64,000 nucleotides of DNA from an uncultured Prevotella sp. (GCA_937877685.1 CALFGU010000117.1:1-64000); one strand, 5' to 3'. Shown: positions 25,788-36,445, numbered from the stretch's first letter. Program-made: numbers and translations. The notes: generated by a model from the letters alone, not told the origin.

Positions 25788-25863
25788 GTTATAAGATTTT
25801 AAGAAAGGAAGTTAGAAGAAGGTAAGTGATTCTTCTAACTTCCTCTTTGATACGTTACATTAT

Positions 25864-27258
25864 TTAAAAATCAGCAGACTTTGGCGTACGTGGGAAAGGT
25901 ATTACGTCGCGGATGTTTTGCATACCTGTTACGAAGAGAATCAAGCGCTCGAAGCCGAGACCGAAACCACTATGAGGACAAGTACCGAAACGGCGAGTAT
26001 CCAAATACCACCACATATCCTTCATGGGAATACCTAATTCGTTGATGCGGGCAGTGAGCTTTTCGTAACTTTCTTCACGCTCTGAACCACCGATGATTTC
26101 GCCAATCTGGGGGAAAAGCACGTCCATAGCACGAACAGTCTTGCCGTCTTCATTCTGCTTCATGTAGAATGCCTTGATTTCCTTGGGGTAGTCTGTAAGG
26201 ATAACGGGCTTCTGGAAATGTTCTTCAACGAGGTAACGCTCATGCTCACTTGCAAGGTCAACTCCCCAATATACAGGGAATTCAAAATTCTTCTTGCCAG
26301 ACTTTGCTGCTTCTTCAAGGATAGCAACGCCTTCAGTGTAAGTAAGACGAACGAAGTTATTATTAACTACGAAGTTAAGACGTTCAAGAAGCGTCTTGTC
26401 AACCATTTTGTTAAGGAACTCGAGGTCGTCCTTACAGTTGTTCAATGCCCAACGCACACAATATTTAATAAAGTCCTCAGCGAGGTCCATATTGTCATTA
26501 ATGTCGTTGAAAGCAACTTCGGGTTCAATCATCCAGAACTCTGCTAGGTGGCGGGGCGTGTTAGAATTTTCGGCACGGAAGGTAGGACCGAAGGTATAGA
26601 TTGCACCAAGTGCTGTAGCAGCAAGTTCGCCTTCTAACTGACCTGATACGGTAAGCGAAGTTGTCTTGCCGAAGAAGTCGTCAGAGTAGTCAATCTTGCC
26701 ATCAGCATCCTTCTTTAGGTCGTAGAGATTCTTTGTAGTAACTTGGAACATCTGTCCTGCACCTTCACAGTCTGAGGCTGTGATAATAGGTGTGTGGAAG
26801 TAGAAGAATCCACGTTCGTGGAAATACTGATGGATGGCCATTGCCATGTTGTGACGAATACGGAATACAGCGCCAAAGGTATTGGTGCGCAAGCGCATAT
26901 GAGCGTGCTGACGCATGAATTCAAAGGTTTGCCCCTTCTTCTGCATGGGGTACTCCGCATCACAAGTGCCGTAAACAACGATTTCTGTTGCTTGAATTTC
27001 TGCTGCTTGACCAGCGCCCTGACTTTCTACAAGCGTACCTGTTACAGCAAGGCAAGCGCCAGTAGTTACTTTTTTCAATAACTCTTCGTCAAACTTATCA
27101 ACGTCAGCAACAATCTGCACGTTGTGAATGGTAGAACCGTCGTTAAGTGCAATAAAGTTTACCGACTTACTACCGCGTTTCGTTCTTACCCAACCCTTGA
27201 CGGTTACTTCTGCGCCATAGTTGGTAGAACGAAGTATATCAATAACTTTTGTTCTCAT
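25864..27258 (-). CDS. asnS: Asparagine--tRNA ligase
   Basis: AsnRS charges tRNA-Asn. An N-terminal OB-fold ([11 protein letters not shown]) binds the anticodon; the class II core has motif 2 in [25 protein letters not shown] sequence (about 225-245) and motif 3 in [12 protein letters not shown] near the end, followed by [10 protein letters not shown]. At 464 residues the length is normal. It follows the pseudouridine-synthase gene after only 15 bases, so the two are almost certainly in one operon led by purB. Confidence 0.97.
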   Translation of the reverse strand: MRTKVIDILRSTNYGAEVTVKGWVRTKRGSKSVNFIALNDGSTIHNVQIVADVDKFDEELLKKVTTGACLAVTGTLVESQGAGQAAEIQATEIVVYGTCDAEYPMQKKGQTFEFMRQHAHMRLRTNTFGAVFRIRHNMAMAIHQYFHERGFFYFHTPIITASDCEGAGQMFQVTTKNLYDLKKDADGKIDYSDDFFGKTTSLTVSGQLEGELAATALGAIYTFGPTFRAENSNTPRHLAEFWMIEPEVAFNDINDNMDLAEDFIKYCVRWALNNCKDDLEFLNKMVDKTLLERLNFVVNNNFVRLTYTEGVAILEEAAKSGKKNFEFPVYWGVDLASEHERYLVEEHFQKPVILTDYPKEIKAFYMKQNEDGKTVRAMDVLFPQIGEIIGGSEREESYEKLTARINELGIPMKDMWWYLDTRRFGTCPHSGFGLGFERLILFVTGMQNIRDVIPFPRTPKSADF

Positions 27259-27273
27259 AATAATTAAATATGA

Positions 27274-28440
27274 CTATTCAAAAGCGCCCATGCGCAACAT
27301 TGAAACTTCCTTTTCTGTGAGGTAACGCCAGTCACCACGGCGTACGTTCTTCTTTGTAAGACCTGCGAAATACACACGGTCGAGTTTCACCACATGATAA
27401 CCCAATGATTCAAAGATACGGCGCACAATGCGGTTCTTACCCGAGTGAATCTCAATACCTACTTGCTTCTTATCTGTAGGAGAGGCATATTCCACAGCAT
27501 CGGCTTTAATCATACCATCTTCGAGGGTGATACCTTCTGCGATTTGGCGGATATCAGCAAGTGATACGTTTTGGTCTGTATGAACGTGATAAATCTTCTT
27601 CTTCAAGAACTTTGGGTGCGTCAACTTTGAAGCTAATTCTCCATCGTTCGTAAGGAGAAGCACACCCGTTGTATTACGGTCAAGACGACCCACGGGGTAG
27701 ATTCTTTCGGGACAAGCACCTTGTACGAGGTCCATCACCGTCTTACGATTCTGAGGATCTTCACTTGTTGTTACATAACCCTTTGGCTTGTTGAGAAGCA
27801 CGTAAACCTTCTTTTCCAACTTAACTGCTTCACCATGGAAGCAAACGAGGTCGGTGCGCATGACGCGAGCGCCGAGTTCGGTTACGACTTCACCGTTTAC
27901 TGTCACTACGCCCGCTTCGATATACTTGTCAGCGTCACGACGACTGCACACGCCAGCATTTGCCAAATACTTGTTCAAGCGGATGGGTGCATTGGGGTCA
28001 AAATGTTCTTCCTTATACTCAAGACGCTTCTTTGCGCTATACTTTGCATGGGGATCATAGTTACCCGTACGCTTGCGGGGTGCAAAACCACGACTCTGCC
28101 CCTCTTCGCTTCGATTGTAACCGCCACGTTGACCTTCACCATTCGCATTAAAGCGAGGACGAGGTGCGCCTTCGCCACCAGCATAACCGCTATTGAATGC
28201 AGGACGCTTGTTAAAACGACTCTGACCATCACGGTTCGGGCGCTGAAAACTGCCTTGAGGGCGTTCACCAAAAGCATTACCTGAGTTAAAACGCGGACGC
28301 TGAGAATTGTCACCTTCACGACGATAACCGCCATTCACACCTTCGCGTGAGTTAGAGCGGTTGGAATTGCGTCCATAATTACCATTTGAAAAGCGGTTGC
28401 CATCTCGGCCACCCTTTCCCTTGTTGAAAAAATCTGACAT
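27274..28440 (-). CDS. rRNA pseudouridine synthase (RluB/RsuA family) with Gly/Arg/Asn-rich N-terminus
   Basis: Residues about 1-145 are a low-complexity extension rich in Gly, Arg, Asn and Ser (many R-F-N, R-G-G and N-R-D units). A canonical S4 RNA-binding domain follows (about 153-200: I-R-L-N-K-Y-L-A-N-A-G-V-C-S-R-R), then the RsuA-type catalytic domain with the nucleophile Asp254 in YPVGRLDRNTTG. The family makes pseudouridine in 23S or 16S rRNA. RGG-like tails bind RNA non-specifically in other proteins, so the tail may help ribosome assembly or cold-shock function (inference). Operon with asnS downstream and purB upstream. Confidence 0.92.
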   Translation of the reverse strand: MSDFFNKGKGGRDGNRFSNGNYGRNSNRSNSREGVNGGYRREGDNSQRPRFNSGNAFGERPQGSFQRPNRDGQSRFNKRPAFNSGYAGGEGAPRPRFNANGEGQRGGYNRSEEGQSRGFAPRKRTGNYDPHAKYSAKKRLEYKEEHFDPNAPIRLNKYLANAGVCSRRDADKYIEAGVVTVNGEVVTELGARVMRTDLVCFHGEAVKLEKKVYVLLNKPKGYVTTSEDPQNRKTVMDLVQGACPERIYPVGRLDRNTTGVLLLTNDGELASKLTHPKFLKKKIYHVHTDQNVSLADIRQIAEGITLEDGMIKADAVEYASPTDKKQVGIEIHSGKNRIVRRIFESLGYHVVKLDRVYFAGLTKKNVRRGDWRYLTEKEVSMLRMGAFE

Positions 28441-28517
28441 AATTTAAAATTGTCTTTTGTCAATGTCTATAGTCAATAACCAACTGTCAAGTTTTATCCG
28501 TTGATGTTTAGTTGATT

Positions 28518-29855
28518 TTAGATACCTGTGTAATTCCAGGGGGTAATCACGCGAAGTTCTGCCTTAATTTCTTCGCTCACATCAAGTCCTTCGATAAACG
28601 TGCGGATGCTTTCTTCTGTGATTGCTGCATTGGTGCGAGTTAATGCCTTGAGCGCTTCATAAGGGTTGGGATAAGCTTCACGACGAAGCACTGTCTGAAT
28701 AGCTTCTGCACATACCGCCCAGCAGTTTTCAAGGTCGCGACGGAGGGCATCTTCATTAAGAAGCAACTTGCTGAAACCCTTGAGTGTAGAACTGAATGCG
28801 ATAAGCGCGTGACCCATAGGCACACCGATATTGCGCAACACAGTTGAGTCTGTCAAGTCGCGTTGCAAGCGGCTGATTGGGAGTTTCACAGCCAAGTGAT
28901 CGAGAATAGCATTCGCCACACCAAGGTTACCTTCTGAATTTTCAAAGTCGATGGGGTTCACCTTATGGGGCATTGCTGACGAACCTACTTCGCCCGCCTT
29001 AATCTTCTGCTTGAAATACTCCATAGAGATGTATTGCCAGAAGTCGCGATTCAAGTCAATAAGGATCGTGTGTATGCGCTTCATGGCATCAAAAGAGGCA
29101 GCAAGATTATCATAATTTGAAATCTGAGTAGTGTATGCTTCGCGCTTGATGCCGAGCTTTTCAGAAAGGAACTTTTCAGCAAATGCCTTCCAATCGTATG
29201 CAGGATAAGCCACACGGTGAGCGTTCAAATTACCAGTAGCACCACCAAACTTACCGCTACAAGGCACTGCCTTCAACTGCTTCAACTGCTCTTCAAGACG
29301 ATAAGCGAACACCTTTACTTCCTTACCCAAACGTGTGGGAGATGCGGGCTGACCGTGAGTTTTAGCAAGCATTGCAATGTCCTTCCATTCTTCAGCAAAC
29401 GCATTGAGTTGGTCAATCACCTGTTGCAACAAGGGAATGTAAACTTCCTCAGTAGCATCCTTAATCATCAAGGGGAAAGACGTGTTGTTAATGTCCTGAG
29501 AAGTCAGTCCGAAGTGCACAAATTCCTTATACTGCTCTAAACCACCGATGGCATCAAACTTTTCCTTAATGAAATATTCAATAGCCTTCACGTCATGGTT
29601 CGTTACGCTTTCAATATCCTTTACGCGCTGAGCATCTTCCAATGAGAAGTTTTGGTAGATTTCTCTAAACTTGGGGAAAAGTGCATGGTCTACACCCACC
29701 AACTGAGGCAAAGGAAGTTCGCAAAGGGCAATGTAATACTCAATTTCAACACGCACACGATACTTCATCAGAGCATACTCTGAAAAGTAATTTTGTAACT
29801 CGCTTGTTTTAGAAGCATAACGTCCGTCGATAGGACTAACAGCAATCAAAGACAT
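28518..29855 (-). CDS. purB: Adenylosuccinate lyase
   Basis: PurB cleaves SAICAR and adenylosuccinate in purine synthesis. The signature G-S-S-A-M-P-H-K-V-N-P (about 292-302) and H-F-G-L-T-S-Q-D-I-N-N-T are seen. The fold runs from MSLIAVSPIDGRYASK, which is the usual N-terminus of the long E. coli-type enzyme, through 445 residues. It leads a likely operon purB - pseudouridine synthase - asnS, with a promoter at 29909-29916. Confidence 0.97.
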   Translation of the reverse strand: MSLIAVSPIDGRYASKTSELQNYFSEYALMKYRVRVEIEYYIALCELPLPQLVGVDHALFPKFREIYQNFSLEDAQRVKDIESVTNHDVKAIEYFIKEKFDAIGGLEQYKEFVHFGLTSQDINNTSFPLMIKDATEEVYIPLLQQVIDQLNAFAEEWKDIAMLAKTHGQPASPTRLGKEVKVFAYRLEEQLKQLKAVPCSGKFGGATGNLNAHRVAYPAYDWKAFAEKFLSEKLGIKREAYTTQISNYDNLAASFDAMKRIHTILIDLNRDFWQYISMEYFKQKIKAGEVGSSAMPHKVNPIDFENSEGNLGVANAILDHLAVKLPISRLQRDLTDSTVLRNIGVPMGHALIAFSSTLKGFSKLLLNEDALRRDLENCWAVCAEAIQTVLRREAYPNPYEALKALTRTNAAITEESIRTFIEGLDVSEEIKAELRVITPWNYTGI

Positions 29856-29908
29856 AACGTTTCTTGTTTTTTATTCGAGAGATAGATAATATTTCAATAA
29901 TTAAAGTG

Positions 29909-29916
29909 CAAAGTTA
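29909..29916 (-). promoter_or_regulatory. -7 element of the purB promoter
   Basis: Minus-strand TAACTTTG (plus 29909-29916) fits TAnnTTTG about 54 bases before the purB start. The -33 region is weak. Confidence 0.5.
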
Positions 29917-30159
29917 AAGATTTTTCCATAAATGCTAAAGCGCCAAACGTTATAAATTCATAACTCATTCATTATTTGCAATGATTTAGAGATGATTTTT
30001 TCTCTCGAAGCGTCATTGGTAAATCTGTTAATGCGGAATTAACCAGTAATGTTCCTTGTAAAATCTGATTATTGTTGATGTATTAAAGTAACTAACGATA
30101 TGTTAAAATAGAGTATTTTGCCTAAATAATATTACACTACGGAAATATTACTCACTTAC

Positions 30160-30226
30160 GAAAAATTCTTTGAGACTTAGTGAAAACTATTAGAGTTATA
30201 ATTTTTACTGAAACTCTTATAGTTTT
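30160..30226. repeat. AAGTCTC-type intergenic palindrome, copy 3 (degenerate)
   Basis: GAGACTTAGTGAAAACTATTA (about 30173 on) faces AAACTCTTATAGTTTTT (about 30211 on). The arms AAAACTAT-AGAGTT and AACTCT-ATAGTTTT pair with one mismatch. The flanking GAGACTTAGT is the family core. Confidence 0.5.
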
Positions 30227-30272
30227 TGTAAACAATATGGAACTTAATAATCTATAGGATATGATTAAACAT

Positions 30273-30307
30273 AACTGGACGACACTCGAGAAGAATGCCG
30301 TCCAGTT
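30273..30307. terminator. Stem-loop after prfC
   Basis: AACTGGACG (30273-30281) pairs with CGTCCAGTT (30299-30307). The plus-strand side is followed by a run of T; the minus-strand side is less T-rich. It lies 30 bases past the prfC stop and probably ends that transcript. Confidence 0.65.
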
Positions 30308-30336
30308 TTTAAGGATTTGAAGTGTATGTAAATCGG

Positions 30337-31905
30337 TTAAAATTCGCTGGTGAAATGGAAGCGAATGTTTTTAAAGTCGTTTTGCGCCATTTGGAGGACG
30401 TAACCTGAGTCAGCGAGGAAAACATCTCTGCCTTCACGGTCTTTTGCCATATATTGATATTTACGCTTCTTGAAGTTTTCCAATTCTGCAGGATCGTCGC
30501 TTTCTATCCAGCATGCCTTGTAGAGCGAAATAGGTTCCCAACGACACTTGGCGTTGTATTCATTTTCAAGTCGGTATTGGATGACTTCAAACTGAAGCTG
30601 ACCGACGGTGCCAATGATTTTACGTCCATTGAATTGGTTGACGAATAATTGCGCTACGCCTTCGTCCATGAGTTGCTCAATGCCTTTTTGGAGTTGCTTG
30701 GTTTTCATGGGGTCGGCATTCTCAATGTATTTAAACATTTCGGGCGAGAATGATGGCAGGCCTTTGTAGTGGAGCGCTTCGCCCTCGGTGAGTGTGTCGC
30801 CGATTTTGAAGGTGCCGTTGTCAGGAAGACCGATAATGTCGCCAGCCCAAGCTTCGTCAACGGTAGTTTTGCGTTGCGCCATGAATTGTGTGGGTGAGGA
30901 GAAGCGGAGAGTCTTGCCGTGGCGCACATGGAGGTAAGGAGCATTACGCACAAACTTACCTGAGCACACTTTACAGAAAGCAACGCACGAGCGATGGTTG
31001 GGATCGATGTTAGCTGTGATTTTAAAGATAAAACCAGTGAACTTTTGCTCATCAGGTTGCACTTCGCGCTCTTCTGCTTTCACGGGGCGTGGGGAAGGTG
31101 CGATTTCTACGAACGTGTTGAGCAATTCTTCTACACCGAAATTGTTGAGTGCTGAACCAAAAAAGACAGGGGCGAGATGACCCTCAAGATAATCAGCAAC
31201 ATTGAAATCGGGATAAACGCCGTCAATAAGTTCGAGTTCACCGCGTAGTTTATCGGCAAGTTCAGCGCCGATGTGTTCATCCAATTGTGGAGTGTTAATA
31301 TCTACTTCAACTTTTTCTGCCACCACCTGCTTAGATGCTTGGAAGAGGTTGAGATTTTGCTCGTAAATGTTATATACCCCCTTGAAGCGAATACCACTTT
31401 CGATGGGCCATGTAAGGGGACGCACCTTGATTTGGAGTTCTTCTTCAAGTTCATCCATGAGATCGAAGGGGTCCTTAGCTTCGCGGTCCATTTTGTTAAC
31501 GAAGATGATTACGGGCGTGTTACGCATGCGGCAGACTTCCATGAGTTTGCGTGTTTGCGTTTCAACACCTTTTGCACCATCTACCACGATGATAACGCTA
31601 TCAACCGCGGTGAGTGTGCGGTAAGTGTCTTCTGCAAAGTCTTGGTGACCAGGGGTGTCGAGAATGTTAATCTTATAGTCGCGATAGTCAAACTCCATCA
31701 CAGAAGTTGTTACGGAGATACCGCGTTGCTTTTCGATTTCCATCCAGTCAGATGTAGCGGTCTTCTTAATTTTATTGCTTTTAACGGCTCCAGCCACTTG
31801 GATTTGCCCCCCGAAAAGAAGGAGTTTTTCGGTGAGTGACGTTTTACCCGCGTCTGGGTGGGCGATGATGGCGAATGTTCGGCGACGACTTATTTCGGGA
31901 TTCAT
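30337..31905 (-). CDS. prfC: Peptide chain release factor 3
   Basis: RF3 is the GTPase that recycles RF1 and RF2 from the ribosome. The G1 loop [12 protein letters not shown] (about 16-27), D-T-P-G-H-Q-D-F, and V-N-K-M-D are present, and [13 protein letters not shown] marks the RF3-specific domain II. The 522 residues are full length. rfbD lies 146 bases upstream and DUF4924 before that, a neighbourhood I associate with Bacteroidales. Confidence 0.96.
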   Translation of the reverse strand: MNPEISRRRTFAIIAHPDAGKTSLTEKLLLFGGQIQVAGAVKSNKIKKTATSDWMEIEKQRGISVTTSVMEFDYRDYKINILDTPGHQDFAEDTYRTLTAVDSVIIVVDGAKGVETQTRKLMEVCRMRNTPVIIFVNKMDREAKDPFDLMDELEEELQIKVRPLTWPIESGIRFKGVYNIYEQNLNLFQASKQVVAEKVEVDINTPQLDEHIGAELADKLRGELELIDGVYPDFNVADYLEGHLAPVFFGSALNNFGVEELLNTFVEIAPSPRPVKAEEREVQPDEQKFTGFIFKITANIDPNHRSCVAFCKVCSGKFVRNAPYLHVRHGKTLRFSSPTQFMAQRKTTVDEAWAGDIIGLPDNGTFKIGDTLTEGEALHYKGLPSFSPEMFKYIENADPMKTKQLQKGIEQLMDEGVAQLFVNQFNGRKIIGTVGQLQFEVIQYRLENEYNAKCRWEPISLYKACWIESDDPAELENFKKRKYQYMAKDREGRDVFLADSGYVLQMAQNDFKNIRFHFTSEF

Positions 31906-32051
31906 ATATGAGTTTATGAGGTTTTGGGGTTATGGGGATAGGTAGATGAAACGTATAGAACTAAATCTTATGGTCATAAAAAGGTGAGTAGATAAACATT
32001 TCAAGATTAACCTTTTATGTGTTTGATGCTGAATGCCAATTTATAGTTTAA

Positions 32052-32909
32052 TTAATTCAGTTCCTTAATGCATTCTTTCAAACTGTCTTCCCACCAAGGG
32101 ATGGTAATGTTAAACGTATTCTTGATTTTTGATTTGTCAAGCACGGAGAAATGAGGGCGTTTTGCTGGAGTGGGGTAGTCCTCCGTGTGAATGGGCATTA
32201 CATTGCATGAGTTGATTCCAGCAATGCGATGGATAGATTTGGTGAAATCATACCATGAGGTTGCGCCTTCGTTTGAATAGTGATAAACACCAGGTACGAT
32301 TCCTTGTTTTATGATTTCCAAAATGCTTACCGCAAGGTCGCGAGCATAAGTGGGAGTTCCAATTTGATCGGCAACAACTCCCAGGGTATCGCGCTCTTTG
32401 CCTAAGCGAATCATTGTTTTTACGAAATTACTGCCAAATGAGGAATAGAGCCAAGCAGTACGTATCACCATTGCTCCTACACACGAACGAATAACCGCTT
32501 CTTCACCCGCTAATTTTGTGCGTCCGTAAACGCCTTGAGGGTTTGTGAGGTCATCTTCCGTATAGGGGCGATAGTTCTTTCCGTCAAAAACATAGTCAGT
32601 TGAAATCTGAATCATACTACCCCCCATGTTATCGATGGCTTCTGCAAGGTAAGACGGTGCTATATGATTAAGCAATTCGCATAACTCAGCATCTTCTTCA
32701 GCTTTGTCTACCGCTGTATATGCCGCGCAATTAACAATGATGGAAATGTTATTGAGTTCTACAAATTCATAGACAGCATTACGGTTTGTGATGTCTAATT
32801 CCTCTTTATCAGTGAATATAAAATGGAAATCTTCTTTATTCAAACCTTCTGCCAAGCGTTGAATTTCACTTCCAAGTTGACCTTTAGATCCTGTAATGAG
32901 TATGTTCAT
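32052..32909 (-). CDS. rfbD: dTDP-4-dehydrorhamnose reductase
   Basis: RmlD/RfbD reduces dTDP-4-keto-L-rhamnose to dTDP-L-rhamnose. The NAD(P) loop G-S-K-G-Q-L-G-S-E (7-15), NCAAYTAVDKAE, STDYVFDG and the SDR catalytic Y-G-R-T-K are all present. The length of 285 residues is normal. The other rml genes are not next to it; in Bacteroidales rfbD is often separated from rfbABC, as here. Confidence 0.93.
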   Translation of the reverse strand: MNILITGSKGQLGSEIQRLAEGLNKEDFHFIFTDKEELDITNRNAVYEFVELNNISIIVNCAAYTAVDKAEEDAELCELLNHIAPSYLAEAIDNMGGSMIQISTDYVFDGKNYRPYTEDDLTNPQGVYGRTKLAGEEAVIRSCVGAMVIRTAWLYSSFGSNFVKTMIRLGKERDTLGVVADQIGTPTYARDLAVSILEIIKQGIVPGVYHYSNEGATSWYDFTKSIHRIAGINSCNVMPIHTEDYPTPAKRPHFSVLDKSKIKNTFNITIPWWEDSLKECIKELN

Positions 32910-32973
32910 TATAGATGTTGTTAGAAACGGGTATGTAATGTTGATTAAATTAGAGCGATTGGCGCATTAATTC

Positions 32974-33516
32974 TTAAAATTCAAGAGGCGCTTCTTTGTC
33001 TTTAAAGTAATAATCAGAAAGTTGCCCGAGCAAAGTGGAGATGTGTTTCATTGCAACTTGTGTCTCTTCAGAAATGGTTTGTCCTTTTAGTCGTAGCATC
33101 ATGTAGCCATAGAGGGCATTGAAGCACACTTGTAATTCTGATTCTTGTAAAGAGGTGCCCTTTTTGCGCAGCTCCACGACAAAGGGCAATACACGATAGT
33201 ACATCTCCTTATAGAACGGGAATTTGGAGGAATTGAGCAACTGAAGGTGTAGATCTTCCAAATCAATAAGGATGTTTTTACAGATTTGTAAATGCCCTTT
33301 TTCCTTTACCCCTTCTTCAAGCATCATTGTGCAAAGGTCGGAATACCAGCGGATGAGTTCCGCTCTTTGCTCGTCGTTGACGTCAAAGCGAGTGAGATAA
33401 CTATTTTCTAACTTCGTTATGTCACATTGATAGGCACGCAGAATGTCTTCTATCTGCCACAGGTAGAGAAGGAGTTCTGCGCGATTGCTTGTTTTGAGTT
33501 GGTTGGCTATGAACAT
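32974..33516 (-). CDS. DUF4924 family protein
   Basis: A 180-residue, all-helical protein starting MFIANQLKTSNRAELLLYLW, the pattern of DUF4924, a family seen in Bacteroidota. No catalytic residues are evident and the function is unknown. It begins 12 bases after the S9-peptidase stop and precedes rfbD by 64 bases, so it may be translated from the peptidase transcript or from the rfbD-prfC transcript. Confidence 0.8.
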   Translation of the reverse strand: MFIANQLKTSNRAELLLYLWQIEDILRAYQCDITKLENSYLTRFDVNDEQRAELIRWYSDLCTMMLEEGVKEKGHLQICKNILIDLEDLHLQLLNSSKFPFYKEMYYRVLPFVVELRKKGTSLQESELQVCFNALYGYMMLRLKGQTISEETQVAMKHISTLLGQLSDYYFKDKEAPLEF

Positions 33517-33528
33517 TGCTACGTATTC

Positions 33529-36000
33529 CTATTTATCAATGGCGTCCCACCATTCAGGTTCTTCTTTCAAGTATTTTGCAAACCAAGCGAAGATAGCATT
33601 CTGCCATTCAAGGCGCTTTTGCCAGTTGGTTATAACATGGTCTTCACCATTTACCTGAATATATTCAACTTCTTTACCTAAGATGCGAAGCGCCGTGTAA
33701 AGTTGCTGACTTTCAAATGGAGGAACGTTTGTATCCACCGTTCCGTGAATGAGGAGCAGCGGTGTCTGAATCTTGTCTGCGTTGAAAAGGGGAGAGTGCT
33801 TAGTGTAAAGGTCAGGATTATTCCAAGGGTAATTTAGGTATTGTGCTACTTCACCATAAGTGTATCCCCAATAACCACCGCCCCAATATGAGGTGATGTT
33901 TGAAATGCCAGCGTGAGAGATTGCTGCCGCAAAGAGGTCGGTTTTTGTTTGCAAATATTGCGTCATAAAACCGCCGTAAGAAGCACCGATACAACCGATT
34001 TTCTCTGTGTTGATAAAGTCATGCGCTTTACAGAAATTCTGAGTGCCCTCAATGATGTCATCGCTAGACATATCTCCCCAAGTGCTTGTGTGACGTGCGG
34101 CAAATTCTTGACCAAATCCGAGAGCGCCACTAGGTTGCACAACATATACTACATATCCCAATGATGCAAACACTTGGTAGGGATAGTTGATTTCAAGTAA
34201 TTTGTTAGAGGGAGTGCATCCACCATAATAATACACTATGAGTGGATATTTCTTGCTTGCGTCGAAGTTGGCAGGTAGGTAATAGAAACCATGAATGCTA
34301 TCCCCGCGAGAACTTTTAAAATTCCAATCGTGGCAAGTGCCAATCGCAACGTCCTTATAGAGTTCGTCAAAGTTGATTTCGCCGATGCGTTGCGCATTAA
34401 TCTTCTTTGCGTTAAGCGTCACTTTAAACATCTCTCTTGCACGTTCACCTCCATCTTGACCAAGCACCACCGCGGTGGGAGTCTTTTGAAGTGAGGCATA
34501 AGTAAATGACGAAACGTAAGAAAGGGGCATGTTAAACTTAACCACTTCTAAGGTTTTAGGATTTAATTGCCAAATGCTACGGTCACAACCTTCTGATGCA
34601 GTAATGTAAATATAACCATTAGTGGGGTGCCACGAATAACTATCTACTGATGGGATAAAACCAGGAAGCAATGCTGTAGTAGTGTTAGTGGCTATATCGT
34701 GAAGATAAAGTCGATGGTCAAATGTGTTGGGATGTTGACCTTCTTTTACTTCAAGTCCTATGTTATTAAATGCTGTTGTAGAGGCATTTATCAAGAGTTG
34801 ATTGGCGTCTGGTGAGAATTTTGCACTTGCAAGCCACGCGGTGTCTGCAATAACGGTGTCAACTTTTGCTGTCTGGGCATTCATGACATAAACAGAATAG
34901 CGACGGAATGGCTTGCGAGAGGGATCCATTGTTGAAGTCATCAATAGCAATTTCTTTCCGTCGTTTGAAATGTCTGAAAGATTGACGCTTGTGTTTCCAA
35001 AAGTAAGACGTTGCATGCGACGTTCCTTGAAATCATAGCGCCAAAGCGAAGTGCGAGTGCGATATCCCGGCATACGGTCGTCAGGGTGTTGCAATTGTTT
35101 GAGCGAACCGCTGGGTTTCTTTCCTTCTTGCGATTTGGAAACAATCATGTAATCAAGCGTGGGCGAAAGTGTGAATCCGCCATCAGGCAATGCATCGGCA
35201 AGAACAGTTTCTTGCATTGTTGCTGGATCGAGCAAAACGAGTTCTTTACCATTTTCGTTTGTGCGCGTAAAGTAAAGTGCATCCTTGGTTTTTACCCAAT
35301 TATAATCTACGTAAGAATCGTAAGAAGCAATCTTTTTTTGTGATTCAGTTTCACTAATAACAGTGCGGTAGAAACTCTTTCCGTCTTCCTTAGTGTACTG
35401 ATAATAAGTTACCAAGTACTTACCTGATGGCGAGATTTTTGCGTTATAAGTTCTTTTACCCTGCATCATTTCTGCCATTAAATATGGACGCTTTGATGCA
35501 GGATTAACTTCAACGTCTTTAAGATTTTCCCCGATGACGCTGATATTTACACTATCTTTTGAATCTTTGTCGGAAAGGCATACAAGGCGCACATCGTAAT
35601 GCCCTGGTGTCATTGTGAGGGAGGTAGAACCCGAATTTCCGTTTACAAATACCTTGTAGTTTTTTAGGTTCTTGATGTTAAGAGTTGCTTTTGAATATCG
35701 ATCAGCACGCACACTGAATTGAAGCACACGCAATGTTTGGGCGCTATCAACACAAGTGATGGCGTCTCCATTATTTAGTGTTTCAACAATCGCCTGTTGA
35801 GAGAATGCACGTGTGGCATGGTCAGTTAAGACAGATGATGTGTACTTGTTGCCTTTGTTGTCAAGTTCGTCTGTTTGATATGGTTCGCTAACTGTAATAG
35901 TTGTGGGAAATGTTGTTCCAACACGCTCAACACGGATTGTGTCATTTGCTTGTGCGGATAAAGCAACGGAACAGAGTAGGGGAAGAAATAATAGTTTCAT
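33529..36000 (-). CDS. S9-family prolyl oligopeptidase, secreted
   Basis: A signal peptide (M-K-L-L-F-L-P-L-L-C-S-V-A-L-S-A-Q-A) leads into an N-terminal beta-propeller (repeats with D-L-S-D-I-S-N-D-G-K-K-L and F-S-P-D-A-N-Q) and a C-terminal alpha/beta hydrolase. The catalytic serine is in G-A-S-Y-G-G-F-M (about residue 675), the aspartate in H-G-T-V-D-T-N-V-P-P (about 750), and the histidine in G-E-D-H-V-I (about 787). An insert with beta-sandwich character (about 20-170) lies before the propeller. It is a periplasmic or surface dipeptidyl- or oligopeptidase. Promoter at 36032-36039. Confidence 0.93.
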   Translation of the reverse strand: MKLLFLPLLCSVALSAQANDTIRVERVGTTFPTTITVSEPYQTDELDNKGNKYTSSVLTDHATRAFSQQAIVETLNNGDAITCVDSAQTLRVLQFSVRADRYSKATLNIKNLKNYKVFVNGNSGSTSLTMTPGHYDVRLVCLSDKDSKDSVNISVIGENLKDVEVNPASKRPYLMAEMMQGKRTYNAKISPSGKYLVTYYQYTKEDGKSFYRTVISETESQKKIASYDSYVDYNWVKTKDALYFTRTNENGKELVLLDPATMQETVLADALPDGGFTLSPTLDYMIVSKSQEGKKPSGSLKQLQHPDDRMPGYRTRTSLWRYDFKERRMQRLTFGNTSVNLSDISNDGKKLLLMTSTMDPSRKPFRRYSVYVMNAQTAKVDTVIADTAWLASAKFSPDANQLLINASTTAFNNIGLEVKEGQHPNTFDHRLYLHDIATNTTTALLPGFIPSVDSYSWHPTNGYIYITASEGCDRSIWQLNPKTLEVVKFNMPLSYVSSFTYASLQKTPTAVVLGQDGGERAREMFKVTLNAKKINAQRIGEINFDELYKDVAIGTCHDWNFKSSRGDSIHGFYYLPANFDASKKYPLIVYYYGGCTPSNKLLEINYPYQVFASLGYVVYVVQPSGALGFGQEFAARHTSTWGDMSSDDIIEGTQNFCKAHDFINTEKIGCIGASYGGFMTQYLQTKTDLFAAAISHAGISNITSYWGGGYWGYTYGEVAQYLNYPWNNPDLYTKHSPLFNADKIQTPLLLIHGTVDTNVPPFESQQLYTALRILGKEVEYIQVNGEDHVITNWQKRLEWQNAIFAWFAKYLKEEPEWWDAIDK

Positions 36001-36031
36001 ACGTGAATTGTGTCTATTTTTAAATATTCTG

Positions 36032-36063
36032 CAAAATTACATTAAAAAGGTGGAGTGAGCAAC
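36032..36063 (-). promoter_or_regulatory. Promoter of the S9 peptidase gene
   Basis: Minus-strand TAATTTTG (plus 36032-36039) is a -7 element. GTTG at plus 36060-36063 is a -33 candidate with a 20-base spacer. Confidence 0.5.
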
Positions 36064-36161
36064 TCGTTTGATGATTTATAAGTTTATTAATTAAATGTAT
36101 AATTGAAAATATTATGGTGTCTTAAAGGTTGAAATTCCTAACGCTCATTTATGTTAGTATT

Positions 36162-36236
36162 TTAAGAAAAACTAAGTCTCTTTTAATTAAAATTAAGTCT
36201 CACTTAGTTTTTCTTAAGTCTCACTTAATTTTAGCG
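36162..36236. repeat. AAGTCTC-type intergenic palindrome, copy 4
   Basis: TTAAGAAAAACTAAGT (36162-36177) is perfectly complementary to ACTTAGTTTTTCTTAA (36202-36217). Between and after them the half-unit TTAAGTCTCACTTA occurs twice, so the region is a tandem of family units. Confidence 0.7.
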
Positions 36237-36416
36237 CCTTAAGATGTGATTTCTTCTAACTGATTTTTAGTGTGTTGTGATTTGGGTGAATTTGGTGCGT
36301 GAAGTGAATGGTGAACGGATATACGTATTCAAAGCTGGTCGCTTCTGCTTTTATAGGTCAGAATCTTGATTTTTATTAAATCCATATTTATCGGTGAAAA
36401 AAGCATGTCAAGAATG

Positions 36417-36445
36417 TTTGAATATAAGAAAAATTTGTAATTTTG
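36417..36445 (+). promoter_or_regulatory. Promoter of guaB
   Basis: TAATTTTG (36438-36445) is a perfect TAnnTTTG -7 element, and TTTG (36417-36420) a -33 element with a 17-base spacer. The guaB leader would be about 65 bases. Confidence 0.7.

Larger units (their letters stand above)
29856..30336. other. Intergenic region between prfC and purB
   Basis: This space holds the purB -7 element (29909-29916), an AAGTCT-type palindrome remnant (30160-30226) and the prfC terminator (30273-30307). No gene is apparent. Confidence 0.6.
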
